From: Gloeobacter morelensis MG652769
GTDB taxonomy: Bacteria > Cyanobacteriota > Cyanobacteriia > Gloeobacterales > Gloeobacteraceae
DNA: 64,000 bases
Direction of reading: 5' to 3'
NCBI RefSeq assembly: GCF_021018745.1
Contig: NZ_CP063845.1
Span: 4,402,001 to 4,466,000 of the forward strand
In this document: positions 1 to 8,694 of the stretch, piece after piece
How positions within the stretch are numbered: the first letter of the stretch is position 1
How the letters are laid out: each line of letters starts with the position of its first letter
The notes under the pieces: model-generated
What the model saw: the letters and a program-made list of their open reading frames with translations, nothing else
What the model was told of the DNA's origin: nothing
Database searches by the model: none
Made by a program: the position numbers and the translations under genes

Positions 1-207
1 CGGATCAGAAGCGTACTCCGTTTGAAACTCGGCATGGACGATGGTGCCGGGTGTCTCCAAAAAAACGACCGAATCGGCGCGGATCGGGTCGAGGCCCAGT
101 TCTGTGGGCAGGACAGTGGTCTGGCGGAGGGTACGGCCCAAAAGCCAGGAGGCGAAAGCGACCGGATCTTGCCGGGCAAGTTCTTTGCAGGCATCGTCGT
201 AGGCCAT
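1..207 (-). CDS. Rpn/YhgA-like nuclease family protein, N-terminal part (runs off window)
   Basis: Sixty-nine codons are visible, starting at ATG (complement 205-207) with AGGA just upstream and open to the window edge. The protein begins MAYDDACKELARQDPVAFAS, continues with a segment like LGLDPIRADSVVFLE and ends near IVHAEFQTEY. This order (MAYD..CK, E-L-x-L-x-P-I-R-A-D-S, H-x-E-F-Q-T) is typical of the Rpn/PD-(D/E)xK recombination-promoting nuclease and DUF4351 proteins that are abundant in cyanobacteria. The D of RADS and the E-F-Q of the nuclease core are present. The C-terminal half lies outside the window, so integrity cannot be judged. A second member of the broader family lies at 57833-58678. 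Confidence 0.75.
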   Translation of the reverse strand, partial: MAYDDACKELARQDPVAFASWLLGRTLRQTTVLPTELGLDPIRADSVVFLETPGTIVHAEFQTEYASDP

Positions 208-554
208 GGTCCTATCTTCGGGCAGCCGGTATCGGGATTGAGGGTATCGCCCGCACCGTCCGGAAGCATAAACGGCTGGAGTCGGCGCGGGATGGCCCCA
301 CGCAAGCTGTCTCCCTGACTGAAATTTTTGCTTTTCTCGTTCGAGCTCTCCGGCAAGTGCACCGGCGGTGGGCTGCGGCATCACCTGCGCCCAGAGGCGC
401 ACGACGGTAGATTAGAACTCTTGGATGAACCAGCATTTGGAACGAGCTACCAACCAATGGTTTGCGCTGTTCATCTTGGCGTCTATTCAAAGACCTGGCC
501 TGAGGCTGTGTAGGATGCCGCTGTGGTGGAGCGCTCCGCGGCAGCGCCAGCGGG
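208..554. other. non-coding or decayed stretch, no recognisable gene
   Basis: No reading frame here resembles a known family. The only recognisable signal is at the right end: codons 540-560, in frame with the toxin gene that follows, read G-S-A-S-G-V-T. That is the same linker seen between its immunoglobulin-like repeats, so the real gene once extended further upstream and its 5' part has been lost or scrambled here. Confidence 0.5.
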
Positions 555-2076
555 GTGACGATCTATCTCCTGCCGGTGTTTTTGACCGTCAGCCTGACGG
601 TCAATGCCGCTCCCACCGTGGTTTTGAGTGCCACCCCCACCAGTGCGACCGTCAATCAGGGGGCGGCCGCCAGCTACTTCATCAATCTCACCCGCAGCAA
701 TTTCACCGGCGCCGTCGATCTCTCGGTGAGTGGTCTGCCCCCAGGAGCGACCGCTAGCTTCACTGCCGACCCAACGACGGGTACTGCAGTCACCTTGAAC
801 GTGGCGACGACCACTGCCACTGCCACCGGCACACAGACTTTGACTGTCGGCGGTACCGCCTCGGGAGCTGCGGTGACCCCGACGACCGTCAGCCTGACGG
901 TCAATGCCGCTCCGAAGGTGACTTTGTCGGTCTCCCCAGCGACTGCCGCCGTTGCCCAGGGCGCTTCGGTACCTTTGACGGTCACTCTGACGCGCACCAA
1001 CTTCACCGGTGCGGTGGACCTGAACTTCAAAGGTTTGCCTTCGGGAGCGAGCGCCAGTTTCAATCCCGACAACACCACCGCGACCAGTTCGACGCTGACG
1101 GTCAGTGCTAACCCGACGGCTGCACCCGGAAGCTACACACTGACCATTAGCGGTAGTGCTTCGGGGGCGACGGTGACGGGCACCTCTGCCTCTGTGCAGA
1201 TCACCGCCACCGGGGCACCACCTGCGGCTCAGGCGGATCTCAAGCTGGCGGCCGAACAGATTGACTTGACGGCAGGCGTACCTGGTTGGTTGGGCTTCGT
1301 GCCAGTGATTGGTTCGGCTTTGCAGGCGATTGGGGATTTTCAGGCCGGTCGCACCGGTTGGGGAATCTTCAACGCTTTGTTGGCGATTTCTGACTTGTTC
1401 CCGGCCAAAGCGTTGACGTCTTTGGCGGTGAAAGGAGCGGCACGGGCGGGATTGCGGGGGGTAGGTCGGGCGGTGGTGGCTGGGTGCGCCTGTTTTGCGG
1501 CGGGCACACTGGTGGCCACCGAAGTAGGAGCCAAACCCATCGAGCAGGTTGAACCGGGCGAAAAAGTCCTGGCCAAAAACGAGCAAACCGGCGAGCAGTC
1601 CTTGCGCAGGGTCAAGAGCACTTTCCAGTTCGACGAGCGGCCCGTCTACCGGTTGGAGTTGCGCGAAACCGATGGGGCTGGTGAGCGTGATGCGCTGACG
1701 GTGACGGGTGAACATCTGTTCTTCCTCCAAGGCAAGGGCTGGACGGCGGCAGAGCAACTGAAGAGCGGGGATCGGGTGCAGGCGGCTGACGGCAAGTGGC
1801 TGCGGGTAGCGGGTTTGCAGGCGCAACCGCAAAGGCAGAGAACGTACAATCTGGAGGTCGAGGGGGAGCATACCTTCTTCGTCGGCAACACCCAAGCCTG
1901 GGTGCACAACGAGTGCTTAAACTTTGGAAGAAAGCTTGACTTTCTCTTCAATCGCAACATAGATCCGTCAGTTCCTAAAAATCTCGATAGAGCCGCCGGT
2001 AATGCGAGAGTACTGGAGAACCTTGGAATTATCGATACAGCCGAAAACAGGATAATTGTTGAACGGTTTTTCAATC

Positions 2077-2080
2077 GCGC
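2077..2080. repeat. target-site duplication GCGC (partner copy at 3362-3365)
   Basis: GCGC directly precedes the left end of the IS and follows its right end. Removing the element plus one copy restores an open frame across the toxin gene, which supports these exact borders. Confidence 0.85.
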
Positions 2081-2125
2081 TGACGTGCGACCGCAAAAGT
2101 GAACCGCTTAGAATGTGAGTCTTCC
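2081..2125 (+). repeat. left terminal inverted repeat of the IS3-family element
   Basis: The end begins TGACGTGCGACCGC and contains GTGAACCGCTTAGAA followed by GTGAG and CTTCC. These blocks recur, inverted and with small gaps, at the other end of the element. Confidence 0.8.
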
Positions 2126-2150
2126 GGCGAACCACACCGCGAGGACGACC

Positions 2151-2417
2151 ATGAAGAAAAGTCGGTTCACCACCGAGCAGATGATTGCCATCCTCAACGA
2201 GGGGCTGGCTGGAGCGAACGTGGCAGAACTTTGCCGCAGGCATGGTATCAGCGAGCAGACCTACTACCGCTGGAAAGCCAAGTACGGCGGCATGGAAATC
2301 TCCGAAGCCCAACGCCTCAAAGACCTGGAGGAAGAAAACCGCAAGCTCAAACAAATCGTTGCCGACCAGGCCCTCGACATCCATGCCCTCAAGGCGGTGC
2401 TGTCAAAAAAATTCTGA
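2151..2417 (+). CDS. IS3-family transposase OrfA (helix-turn-helix)
   Basis: The protein has 88 residues and begins MKKSRFTTEQMIAILNEG, with a helix-turn-helix (VAELCRRHGISEQTYYRWK, about residues 25-43) and a leucine-rich coiled coil (LKDLEEENRKLKQIVAD). This is the standard IS3 OrfA, which binds the ends and joins OrfB through frameshifting. GAGGACGACC precedes the ATG at good spacing. Near its end an A7 run (2405-2411) allows a -1 slip into orfB, the known way IS3 elements make the OrfAB transposase. OrfA itself looks intact. Confidence 0.9.
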   Translation: MKKSRFTTEQMIAILNEGLAGANVAELCRRHGISEQTYYRWKAKYGGMEISEAQRLKDLEEENRKLKQIVADQALDIHALKAVLSKKF

Positions 2418-3305
2418 GCCCAGCGGCCAAACGTCAGGCCGTCGCCTTCCTGCAGACCGACCTGCAGTTCTCCCAGAGGCGGGCCTGTCGGCTGCTGGGC
2501 TTGCATCGTTCCACCGCCCGTCTTCTCCTGCGCCGTAAGGACGACCCGGTGCTTGTCGAGCGATTGAAGCAGTTGGCCGCCGAGCGCCCACGTTACGGCT
2601 ATCGACGGCTGACGCTGCTGCTGAGGCGCGAAGGCACGCTCGTCAACGCCAAAAAAATCTACCGGCTGTGCACCAGGGAGGGACTGCTGGTGGGTCGTTG
2701 CCCCAACGACCCTGGTGCGCCCAAAAAAGCGTAAGCCCCGCACCCGGCCGTGCGAGCGGCCGGAGGTGCCTGGCTTGGAACGTCCCAATCAGGTATGGAG
2801 CCTGGACTTTGTCGAGGATGCCTTAGCGGACGGACGCAAACTGCGGACCCTGACAATCGTGGATATCTACAGCCGGGAGTGCCCACAGATAGAAGTGGAT
2901 ACCTCTTTGCCTTCAGCGCGGGTCGTGCGGGTGCTGGAGAGTCTGGCCACCCGGCGGCAGTTGCCCGAGCAATTGCTGGTGGACAACGGACCGGAGTTCG
3001 TCTGCCGAACGCTGGCCGAGTGGGCCGCCCGACGTGGCGTGCGCATCGCCTTCACCCGTCCGGGCAAGCCGACCGACAAGCCGCACATCGAAAGTTTCAA
3101 CGGCAAATTCCGGGATGAATGCCTCAACGCGCACTATTTCCTGAACGTACCGGACGCACGGCGGACCATTGAGGCATGGCGGCTAGATTACAACACCTAC
3201 CGGCCGCACAGTGCTTTGGGAGGGGCAAGCCCGATGGAGTTCCTGCAACAGCTCGCTGCCGTCGGGGCTCCGTTGTCGCCCCTCGGGCATCAACCTGTAC
3301 GATGA
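2405..3305 (+). pseudogene. IS3-family transposase OrfB (DDE integrase), internally frameshifted
   Basis: The -1 frame from the A7 run gives an HTH-21-like segment (SQRRACRLLGLHRSTARLL) and YGYRRLTLLLRREG, but stops at 2734. The integrase core continues in the next frame from about 2715, with all three catalytic acidic residues: D in QVWSLDFVED, D in LLVDNGPEF, and E in PHIESFNGKFRDECL. The break falls near 2690-2715, in a run of C and G. It is a second frame change, distinct from the programmed orfA/orfB slip. Unless it is a sequencing error, the transposase is broken. The family match is IS3, IS407 subgroup. Confidence 0.88.
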
Positions 3306-3318
3306 TGACAGCCAGACT

Positions 3319-3361
3319 GGAAGCTCACTTTTTCAGCGGCTCATTATTCGGGGTCAAGTCA
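3319..3361 (-). repeat. right terminal inverted repeat of the IS3-family element
   Basis: Read on the minus strand it begins TGACTTGACCCCGA, then TGAGCCGCTGAAAAA, GTGAG and CTTCC, matching the left end with about one to two gaps. Confidence 0.8.
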
Positions 3362-3521
3362 GCGCTTTCAACGATCCTTCGTCAGTGGTTAGTTCGCAGG
3401 GAGGCAGAAATCTAAGAGAGTTTTTCCTACCTGGTAAGTCGAGAGGAGGGGCAATAGTCCAATTTGTTGAAGAGCAGGGTCGAGTGATCACAATCATTGT
3501 CAAAGGAGGCAGGTTCTAATT

Positions 3522-3995
3522 ATGCAGAATTTGCCAATAATTCCTCTGGATATCGCTGAGTTTTCTCGGATTTTGGAGGGCAAAGGAACAAACCCAATAG
3601 TACTTGGAATGGCAGAAAACGCGATCTACTACTGGAAAGTCAGCGAAGTGAATGGTGAGATTCAAATCCTCCTCAGGCATCCTGAGTACTATTTGAAGCC
3701 AGCTGCTTGGCAGTTTGCGAATGGCACTATTGGTATCGGATTATTGAATAGCTTCTTCTTGATAGCGGCCGACAAACATACATTCGAATTTGCACTGCCA
3801 TATCATTTTTATGATGTGATCTATGCGAATGCTGGCAAAATTGTGATTCAACATGAAATAGGATTTGCTTGCATCAACTATGCAGGGCAAACTTTATGGG
3901 AGTGGGTAGGAGATCTTGTAGAAAGTTGGAAAATTCAAAATGGTGTGCTGTCCTTTAAGACTTTTGAAGGAGCTGACATAATTCAAGAAATATAA
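3522..3995 (+). CDS. putative immunity protein for the HINT polymorphic toxin
   Basis: The protein has 157 residues and starts three bases after the toxin stop codon, behind AAAGGAGGCAGG. It has no signal peptide or membrane segment. It is acidic and rich in aromatic residues (for example WEWVGDLVESWK near residue 130), like many cytoplasmic immunity proteins. I do not recognise the family. The assignment rests on context: a small gene immediately after a HINT-plus-toxin C terminus is almost always the cognate inhibitor. Its composition is clearly AT-richer than the flanking genome, which suggests it came with the toxin tip by horizontal transfer. With the toxin broken, it is an orphan protector. 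Confidence 0.65.
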   Translation: MQNLPIIPLDIAEFSRILEGKGTNPIVLGMAENAIYYWKVSEVNGEIQILLRHPEYYLKPAAWQFANGTIGIGLLNSFFLIAADKHTFEFALPYHFYDVIYANAGKIVIQHEIGFACINYAGQTLWEWVGDLVESWKIQNGVLSFKTFEGADIIQEI

Positions 3996-4091
3996 ATGTG
4001 TCAGTACTCCTGATGAAATTGCATGCTGGGACCGACTACAGCGGTCCTGGCACGGTGAAGCCTGGTCCCCCCGCCGGTGCGTTTGGGGTAG

Positions 4092-4187
4092 CTGTCAGTC
4101 AGCGGTGCCGACTTCACGGGCGTTACCTCCGTCAAGTCCAACACCACCGTTGCCCAGGGCGGGTCGGTACCGCTGACGGCTGATTGA
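4092..4187 (+). pseudogene. fragment of an Ig-like repeat protein
   Basis: In this frame the DNA reads LSVSGADFTGVTS followed by NTTVAQGGSVPLTAD and a stop. Both blocks match repeats of the toxin gene upstream (VAQGASVPLT and the FTGAVDL region), in scrambled order. It is a left-over of a duplicated or rearranged repeat region, not a working gene. The preceding bases from about 4030 may be further debris (DYSGPGTVKPGPPAG). Confidence 0.6.
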
Positions 4188-4272
4188 CGGACAAATTGCC
4201 AAAGAGTGAGCAGGGCTGACTCGCGTGCGGTGCCTGGGCTACCCATGCAGACGCTTCTGATTCGCGAGACGT

Positions 4273-5382
4273 TTGCCCATGCTCGGCACCATCAGCCTCT
4301 ATCGTCGCTTGCTCGTCTGGCTCAGACAAGGCCAATCCGTCCAAGTCGACCGCTATCTGCAGACCCTCGCCTGGATGATCCTCGGCCTACTACTGTCTGC
4401 AGCCATCGGGCTGACCCGTTGGAGTACCTACATTACCAGTCATGCCCGTTGCGCTCAGTCCCACCAGCGCCGGTTGCGCCGCTGGCTTGCCAATCCCCGC
4501 ATTCATCCGCAGAGGCTCTACGCCCCTTTGATTCGGGCTGCTCTGAGCACTTGGGGCTCCTAGCCGCTCTACCTGGCTCTCGACACTTCAAGGCTCTGGT
4601 GCCGTCAAGGCAACGGCACGCCGAGCAGTTTTGCCTGGTGCAGGTGGCAGTGCGTCCGTCAGCCTCGAACACTACAAACTCACCCTCAATCAGGCTGCCC
4701 GACGCCTGCCTGCGGGGGTGAAGGTCATCCGGCTGGCCGAGCGCGGCTTTGTCGATATCGCTCTGAATCAAGCATCTGCAGCGTCTGGGCTGGCACTGGC
4801 GGCTACGGTTGCAGGCGGGGTTGTGGATTCATCCAGCCCAAGAAGCTAGCTGCCTTCCGCCTGGGTAGCACGGCTATTGCCACCCGGCAGGTGCACCTGT
4901 GGCCATCGGTGCGGGTCGGCAAAGAGCGCTTCGGCACCGTCGATCTGCCGATGGCGCACCCAGAACGCGGCAAAGAGCGATGGTACGTACTTTCTGATGC
5001 GCCAGTTAGCCTGCAGACGCTCTGGGAGTACGGCCTGCGCTTGCAAACGGAGCAGCAGTTCAAGGACAACAAATCCGGCTGCCTGGGGCTGGAAGATTGT
5101 CGCCTCCGAGAGGTGAAAGCCCTATCGCGGCTGTATCTGGTCGTCGCCCTGACGCAATTGTACGCGGTGGCCCAGGGGACGGTGGTGGTGGAGTGTGGCG
5201 AGCGCAGCCGGGTAGACCCGCACTGGTTTCGGGGGATGAGCTATCTGAAAATTGGTATCGAATGGGTCAAGCGCAGTATGCATGGACGCTTGGCACTGCA
5301 GGAAGCAGTGAGCCTGAGTGGTACACCCGACCCTTTCCCAGCGATGAGTAGTCGACGGCAACACCGCCAAAGGCTGGAGTAG
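4273..5382 (+). pseudogene. IS4-like DDE transposase, degraded
   Basis: The remnant begins MPMLGTISLYRRLLVWL and runs to a premature stop at 4563. Conserved pieces then continue in other frames: PLYLALDTSRLW just after the stop, QFCLVQVAV near 4630, a block with RLPAGVKVIRLAERGFVDIA at about 4700-4760, and the C-terminal domain at 4891-5382 with ERWYVLSDAP and LQTEQQFKDNKSGCLGLEDC. The D of LALDTS, the D of the GFVDI region and the E of TEQQFKD correspond to the IS4-type DDE triad. Several frameshifts and at least one internal deletion make it inactive. No clear terminal repeats were found. Confidence 0.8.
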
Positions 5383-5461
5383 ATGGAGTTTGGGCCGATT
5401 GTGGAGAGAAGACGAGTGGCCTGACCGTGGCAATCTGTCCGTCATTCAGGATGCACCCGGG

Positions 5462-5770
5462 AGCGAGTATCCCCGCATCGAGGGCATCGGTCTTGGCCAG
5501 TTGACCTGCGGCACGGGCAAAGCCACGCACTTGGCGGGGATTGACCACTGCCACCGCGATACCCGCTTGGGCGAGTGCTGCGGTCACAGGAATCTGCAGA
5601 CCGCCTGTGGCTTCCAAAACCACCAAGGTGGGCTTGAGTGAGCGTAGGTGTGTCAACAACTGTTCAATTCCAGATGTGCTATTCGGGAATTGTAGGGCGG
5701 CTGCGGCAGGACGAAAGGCAACGTCGAGGCGGGCTTTAGCAACATCAATCCCGACCCAAATTTGGCTCAT
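5462..5770 (-). pseudogene. IS110/IS1111-family transposase, N-terminal fragment
   Basis: From ATG (complement 5768-5770) the protein reads MSQIWVGIDVAKARLDVAF, then LVVLEATGG, VAVVNPRQVRGFARA and KTDALDAGILA. This is the DEDD RuvC-like catalytic domain of IS110 transposases, with D, E and the D-x-x-D pair all visible. Homology stops after about 103 residues, where a full protein would have about 320 and a C-terminal serine-containing domain. The break abuts the IS4 remnant, so one rearrangement probably truncated both. Confidence 0.85.
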
Positions 5771-6012
5771 TGGGTAGAGCTCCAACTCGGTGAGCAGGCA
5801 GTCCCCATCAAGACCCGCCCTTGCAAATACGGGGTTATCGCCCCAAGCGACTGTTCGGGTTCCAGAGGGAGTAAGCGGCAACCCAGGCTGATCTACGATG
5901 TCCAGCATCGAGGGATAAATCGGTTTACCGCTCACTCTCAACATACAAGGGATATTCACCTTTTTTTAGATCACTTACTTACCCTTGCCCCGCATGTCCC
6001 TTCGCAGGCGCG

Positions 6013-6432
6013 CTAACTCTCGAAGAGCCAGTTGCGCACCTTGGTCAGTTCCTTCCACTCGGGGCGGCGTTTGAGGCCTTCTTCGAAGTTCTTGCGCACT
6101 TCTTCGGCCTGCTTCGGGTCGAGCTGGCAGACCTGCCGGGCGCGCTCGATCGGTTCGCGCACACCCTTTTGGCCCGTCTCCAGCATGGCGAGAGACAAAT
6201 TGACGTAAGCCTGGGCGTCGGCGGGGGCGAGTTTGGTCGCCTGCTTGGCGGCTTTGAGGGCTTTGGGCGCTTCGGAGTTCAGCAGATACAGCCAGGCGAG
6301 GCAGGTGAGGGCCGGGCCGTTTTTAGGTTGTTTCTCGGCGATGTCGCGAAAGACGGGTAGCAGCACGGCAGCCGCTTCGCCCGCCTCGTAGCGCTGGATG
6401 CTCTCGTCGAATAGTTCCTGAACCGTGTTCAT
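6013..6432 (-). CDS. TPR-repeat protein
   Basis: The protein has 139 residues, starts MNTVQELFDESIQRYEAGEA and contains about two to three tetratricopeptide repeats (GPALTCLAWLYLLNSEAPKA, then DAQAYVNLSLAMLETGQKG). No signal peptide is seen. It is probably a protein-interaction scaffold. Its start overlaps the stop of the peroxiredoxin gene upstream (TGATG), so the two are translationally coupled and it likely serves the same redox function. The exact partner is unknown. Confidence 0.8.
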   Translation of the reverse strand: MNTVQELFDESIQRYEAGEAAAVLLPVFRDIAEKQPKNGPALTCLAWLYLLNSEAPKALKAAKQATKLAPADAQAYVNLSLAMLETGQKGVREPIERARQVCQLDPKQAEEVRKNFEEGLKRRPEWKELTKVRNWLFES

Positions 6433-6974
6433 CAGCGCTGTGCCTTGGCTTGGATTTGCTTGAGGGTAGAGAGCACCTCCCGGCTATGGCCGGTCGGGTC
6501 GACATTGGAGAAGACCTTCGCCACCCGCCCCTGGGGGTCGATAAGGTAGGTGTTGCGGGCCGCCATGCCCATATCGCCCAGGCCATACCAGGAGTCGTAG
6601 GCCTTGGCCACCTTGCCCCCCACATCGGAGGCGAGCAAGAAGGTGAGACCCTCTTTTTTGCTGAACATGCTGTGGGAGTCGAGGGCGTCGGCGCTCACTC
6701 CGACAATCTCGGCGCCCAGCTGCTTGTACTGAGCCAGGTCTTTTTGAAAGCGCTGCGCTTCGATGGTGCAGCCGCTGGTCATGTCCTTGGGGTAGAAGTA
6801 GAGCACCAGCCACTTGCCCTGGAAGTCTTTGAGCGAGATTTTTTTGCCCGCTGCCACCGGCAGCTCGAAGGCGGGGGCGGCCTCGCCCACCCGGGGAGCG
6901 GCCAGCAGAGCCGCCGGCGGACCCGCAAGCAGGAGCGCCAGGAGCAAAGAGGATTTCAGCAGCAATTTACGCAT
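6432..6974 (-). CDS. exported peroxiredoxin of the Bcp/PrxQ type
   Basis: The protein has 180 residues: a signal peptide (about residues 1-25, LLALLLAGPPAALLAAP) and then an AhpC/TSA domain. The peroxidatic cysteine lies in FYPKDMTSGCTIEAQ. PrxQ proteins usually carry a resolving cysteine five residues later; here that position is Q, so it is a one-Cys form needing an outside reductant. The later R of MAARNTYLID is conserved. It should reduce peroxides in the periplasm. The thioredoxin-like gene directly upstream, 21 bp away, is the obvious electron donor, and a TPR gene overlaps its end. Confidence 0.88.
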   Translation of the reverse strand: MRKLLLKSSLLLALLLAGPPAALLAAPRVGEAAPAFELPVAAGKKISLKDFQGKWLVLYFYPKDMTSGCTIEAQRFQKDLAQYKQLGAEIVGVSADALDSHSMFSKKEGLTFLLASDVGGKVAKAYDSWYGLGDMGMAARNTYLIDPQGRVAKVFSNVDPTGHSREVLSTLKQIQAKAQR

Positions 6975-6995
6975 GGGTGCACACCTTTTTGACTT

Positions 6996-7346
6996 TCAAA
7001 GCACTTTTTTGAACTCGGACTCGAAAACCGCCTGGGGAATCTGCCCGCTGCCGCGGTAGGTTTCTTTGCCCCGGCCGTCGAGCAACACAAAAGTCGCCGT
7101 TCCAAAAATCTTGTACCGGCGCACCAGGGCGGCATTTTCGGGTTCGTCCACATCGACGATGCGGATATCCACCTGCTTGCCCCAGCGCTCCTTCAGAGCC
7201 GCCATCGTTGGCTCCATAGCCCGGCACACGCCGCACCAGGAGGCCCAAAATTCGAGCAGTTGCGGCTTGCCGACACTGGCCGCTGCGGGCCACCCCGCCG
7301 CCGTCGCCAAAGCCCCCACCAGCAACCTGCGTCTCATCGCCACCAT
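6996..7346 (-). CDS. exported thioredoxin-like protein
   Basis: The protein has 116 residues from ATG at complement 7344-7346; an alternative ATG lies three codons in. The signal sequence (RRRLLVGALATAAGWPAAAS) is followed by a thioredoxin fold with WASWCGVCRAMEP (active site CGVC) and the cis-Pro region replaced by FGTATFVLLDG. The cis-proline loop therefore reads T-A-T, which is unusual because thioredoxins have T-x-P-T. It is first in an operon with an exported one-Cys peroxiredoxin and a TPR protein, and probably recycles that peroxiredoxin in the periplasm. Confidence 0.85.
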   Translation of the reverse strand: MVAMRRRLLVGALATAAGWPAAASVGKPQLLEFWASWCGVCRAMEPTMAALKERWGKQVDIRIVDVDEPENAALVRRYKIFGTATFVLLDGRGKETYRGSGQIPQAVFESEFKKVL

Positions 7347-7503
7347 CCGAAACGAGCCCCCATTTTTTACGATACATGGCGCCGGACCCAATGCCCAGCC
7401 GCCCCGTGCGGCGCCGCCCGCGGTAGTCAGAGAAGCGCCGCGAATTTTGCCCGTGCGCGAAGCCGCCGCTTCTAATGGCCCTGTCGTCGTCCCATCAGGT
7501 GCC

Positions 7504-8157
7504 ATGAATTTCTGCTTTGCGTTGGTGTCTCTTTTGCTGTTGCCGACCGCCGCTCTCGCCCAGACGCCTGTGCCGCGCTTCGAGGTGAGCCTTGCGCGCA
7601 TCGCCGCCGGCACCCACGTCCAGTTTCTTATCCTGCCCAACTCGGGTGCTCCGCTATCGCTTGAAGAAAATCGCACTGTCAGCGTGCCGGTGGCCGCTCG
7701 GGCAGGCGGCCTGACGATCCCCGGCGGTTCGCTGCTGGTGGGCCGCTTCGAGCGCACCGGGGAAACGAGCGGCGCGCTCAATATCGAATCGCTTGTAATC
7801 GGACAAAACGTCTACGCCGTGCGGGCGACCAGCGCTCCCATCCCCGGCCGGCTGCGCCGTACAGGCACAGCGCCCCCCCGCTATCTGGGGCGCGAGGCAA
7901 GCGGCGCGCTTTTCGAAACCGGGGGCGACTTGCTGGGTATCCCGGTCCACTCCCGCCAGGCCCGGGCCGCCACTAGCTTGCTGGGGGCGCTCTTTGGGGC
8001 CGCCGCCGCGCCTGCACCCGAGCAGCAGACAGGCACCCTGGCGGCGAGCCTGGAGCCGATGCAGACCTTGGGCGTGCAGTTTTTGGGCGAGGTGGATTTC
8101 GACAGCCCGATAGCGCAACTGCCGAACGGTCCAGCCGACCTCAACGGTAGTTGGTAA
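7504..8157 (+). CDS. secreted hypothetical protein
   Basis: The protein has 217 residues from ATG at 7504. A clear signal peptide ([18 protein letters not shown]) is followed by a mostly beta-type sequence ([19 protein letters not shown], then [14 protein letters not shown]) and an alanine-rich segment. I do not recognise a family. The longer open frame upstream of 7504 is the shadow of the divergent thioredoxin gene. It converges on yajQ, and the two stop regions overlap by 17 bp. Confidence 0.7.
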   Translation: MNFCFALVSLLLLPTAALAQTPVPRFEVSLARIAAGTHVQFLILPNSGAPLSLEENRTVSVPVAARAGGLTIPGGSLLVGRFERTGETSGALNIESLVIGQNVYAVRATSAPIPGRLRRTGTAPPRYLGREASGALFETGGDLLGIPVHSRQARAATSLLGALFGAAAAPAPEQQTGTLAASLEPMQTLGVQFLGEVDFDSPIAQLPNGPADLNGSW

Positions 8158-8632
8158 ACTGCAGCGGCACCGGGTAGTCCTGGCTTTTGAGCAGCTGGAT
8201 GACCGTCTGCAGATCGTCGCGGCTCTTGCTGCTCACCCGCACGGCGTCCCCCTGGATCTGCGGGGTGGTCTTGGTGTTGTCGCGGATGAGCTTGGTAATC
8301 TGCTTGGCCAACTCCTGGCTCAGACCGCGCTGCAACGCGACGCTCTGGCGCACCCGGTTGCCCGAGGCGCTCTCCACCTTGCCCGGTGCAAAAATCTTCA
8401 GCGAGAGGTTGCGCTTGGCGGCCTTGGTGCAGAGTACGTCGTAGATGGCGTTGAGGCTCAGTTCGCTCGCGGTGTTGATGACGATCTGCTCCTCTTCGAG
8501 GGTGATTTCCGACTTGGTGTCTTTGAGGTCGTAGCGGCTGTTGATCTCGCGCAGGGCTTGGTCGACGGCGTTGACCAGCTCCTGGCGGTCAAAATCGGAG
8601 ACCACATCGAATGAATAGGTTTGGGCAGCCAT
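8141..8632 (-). CDS. yajQ: YajQ family nucleotide-binding protein
   Basis: The protein has 163 residues from [19 protein letters not shown] (ATG complement 8630-8632), which is the conserved family start; an upstream in-frame start adds non-conserved residues. Conserved features include [15 protein letters not shown] and the C-terminal half with [16 protein letters not shown]. Members bind nucleotides, and several have been described as cyclic-di-GMP receptors. The length of about 163 residues is normal. The gene is divergent from a lipoprotein-type methyltransferase gene. Confidence 0.93.
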   Translation of the reverse strand: MAAQTYSFDVVSDFDRQELVNAVDQALREINSRYDLKDTKSEITLEEEQIVINTASELSLNAIYDVLCTKAAKRNLSLKIFAPGKVESASGNRVRQSVALQRGLSQELAKQITKLIRDNTKTTPQIQGDAVRVSSKSRDDLQTVIQLLKSQDYPVPLQFTNYR

Positions 8633-8694
8633 GGTAATCGGTTGTTTTTTCTGTGTTAGCACGCGGCGCGGCGGCTGCCGGTCTGTTTCTTATC

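Larger units (their letters stand above)
2081..3361 (+). mobile_element. IS3-family insertion sequence, IS407-like, 1281 bp
   Basis: The element starts TGAC and ends GTCA, has imperfect terminal inverted repeats of about 45 bp, and is flanked by GCGC on both sides (2077-2080 and 3362-3365). Four-base duplications are characteristic of the IS407 group of IS3. It carries orfA and orfB in the usual -1 frameshift arrangement. orfB has a further frame break, so this copy probably cannot make its own transposase. It sits inside the toxin gene in the same orientation. Confidence 0.92.
555..3519 (+). pseudogene. polymorphic toxin: Ig-like repeats, HINT autoprotease, C-terminal toxin domain; interrupted by an IS element
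   Basis: The left piece (555-2080) encodes about three Ig-like repeats (FTGAVDL.VSGLPPGATASF type), a hydrophobic stretch (about residues 240-300), and a HINT domain from CACFAAGTLV (about residue 312) to TQAWVHNE (about residue 451), the usual HN splice/cleavage end. The toxin segment begins after it. The reading then enters an IS element (2081-3361). Removing the element plus one 4-bp target duplication joins codon 509 to 3366-3519 in frame, giving about 559 residues ending in ITIIVKGGRF. The toxin domain (KLDFLFNR...NAR.LE.LGI.DTAENR...GGAIVQF) resembles C-terminal domains of haemagglutinin-type toxins, but I cannot name it. No signal peptide survives, because the 5' end is also truncated. 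Confidence 0.85.

Noticed and set aside
483-1907. Long minus-strand open frame (474 residues) opposite the toxin gene
   Set aside because: It is Arg/Gly-rich and low complexity, an antisense by-product of the GC-rich repeats, with no family features.
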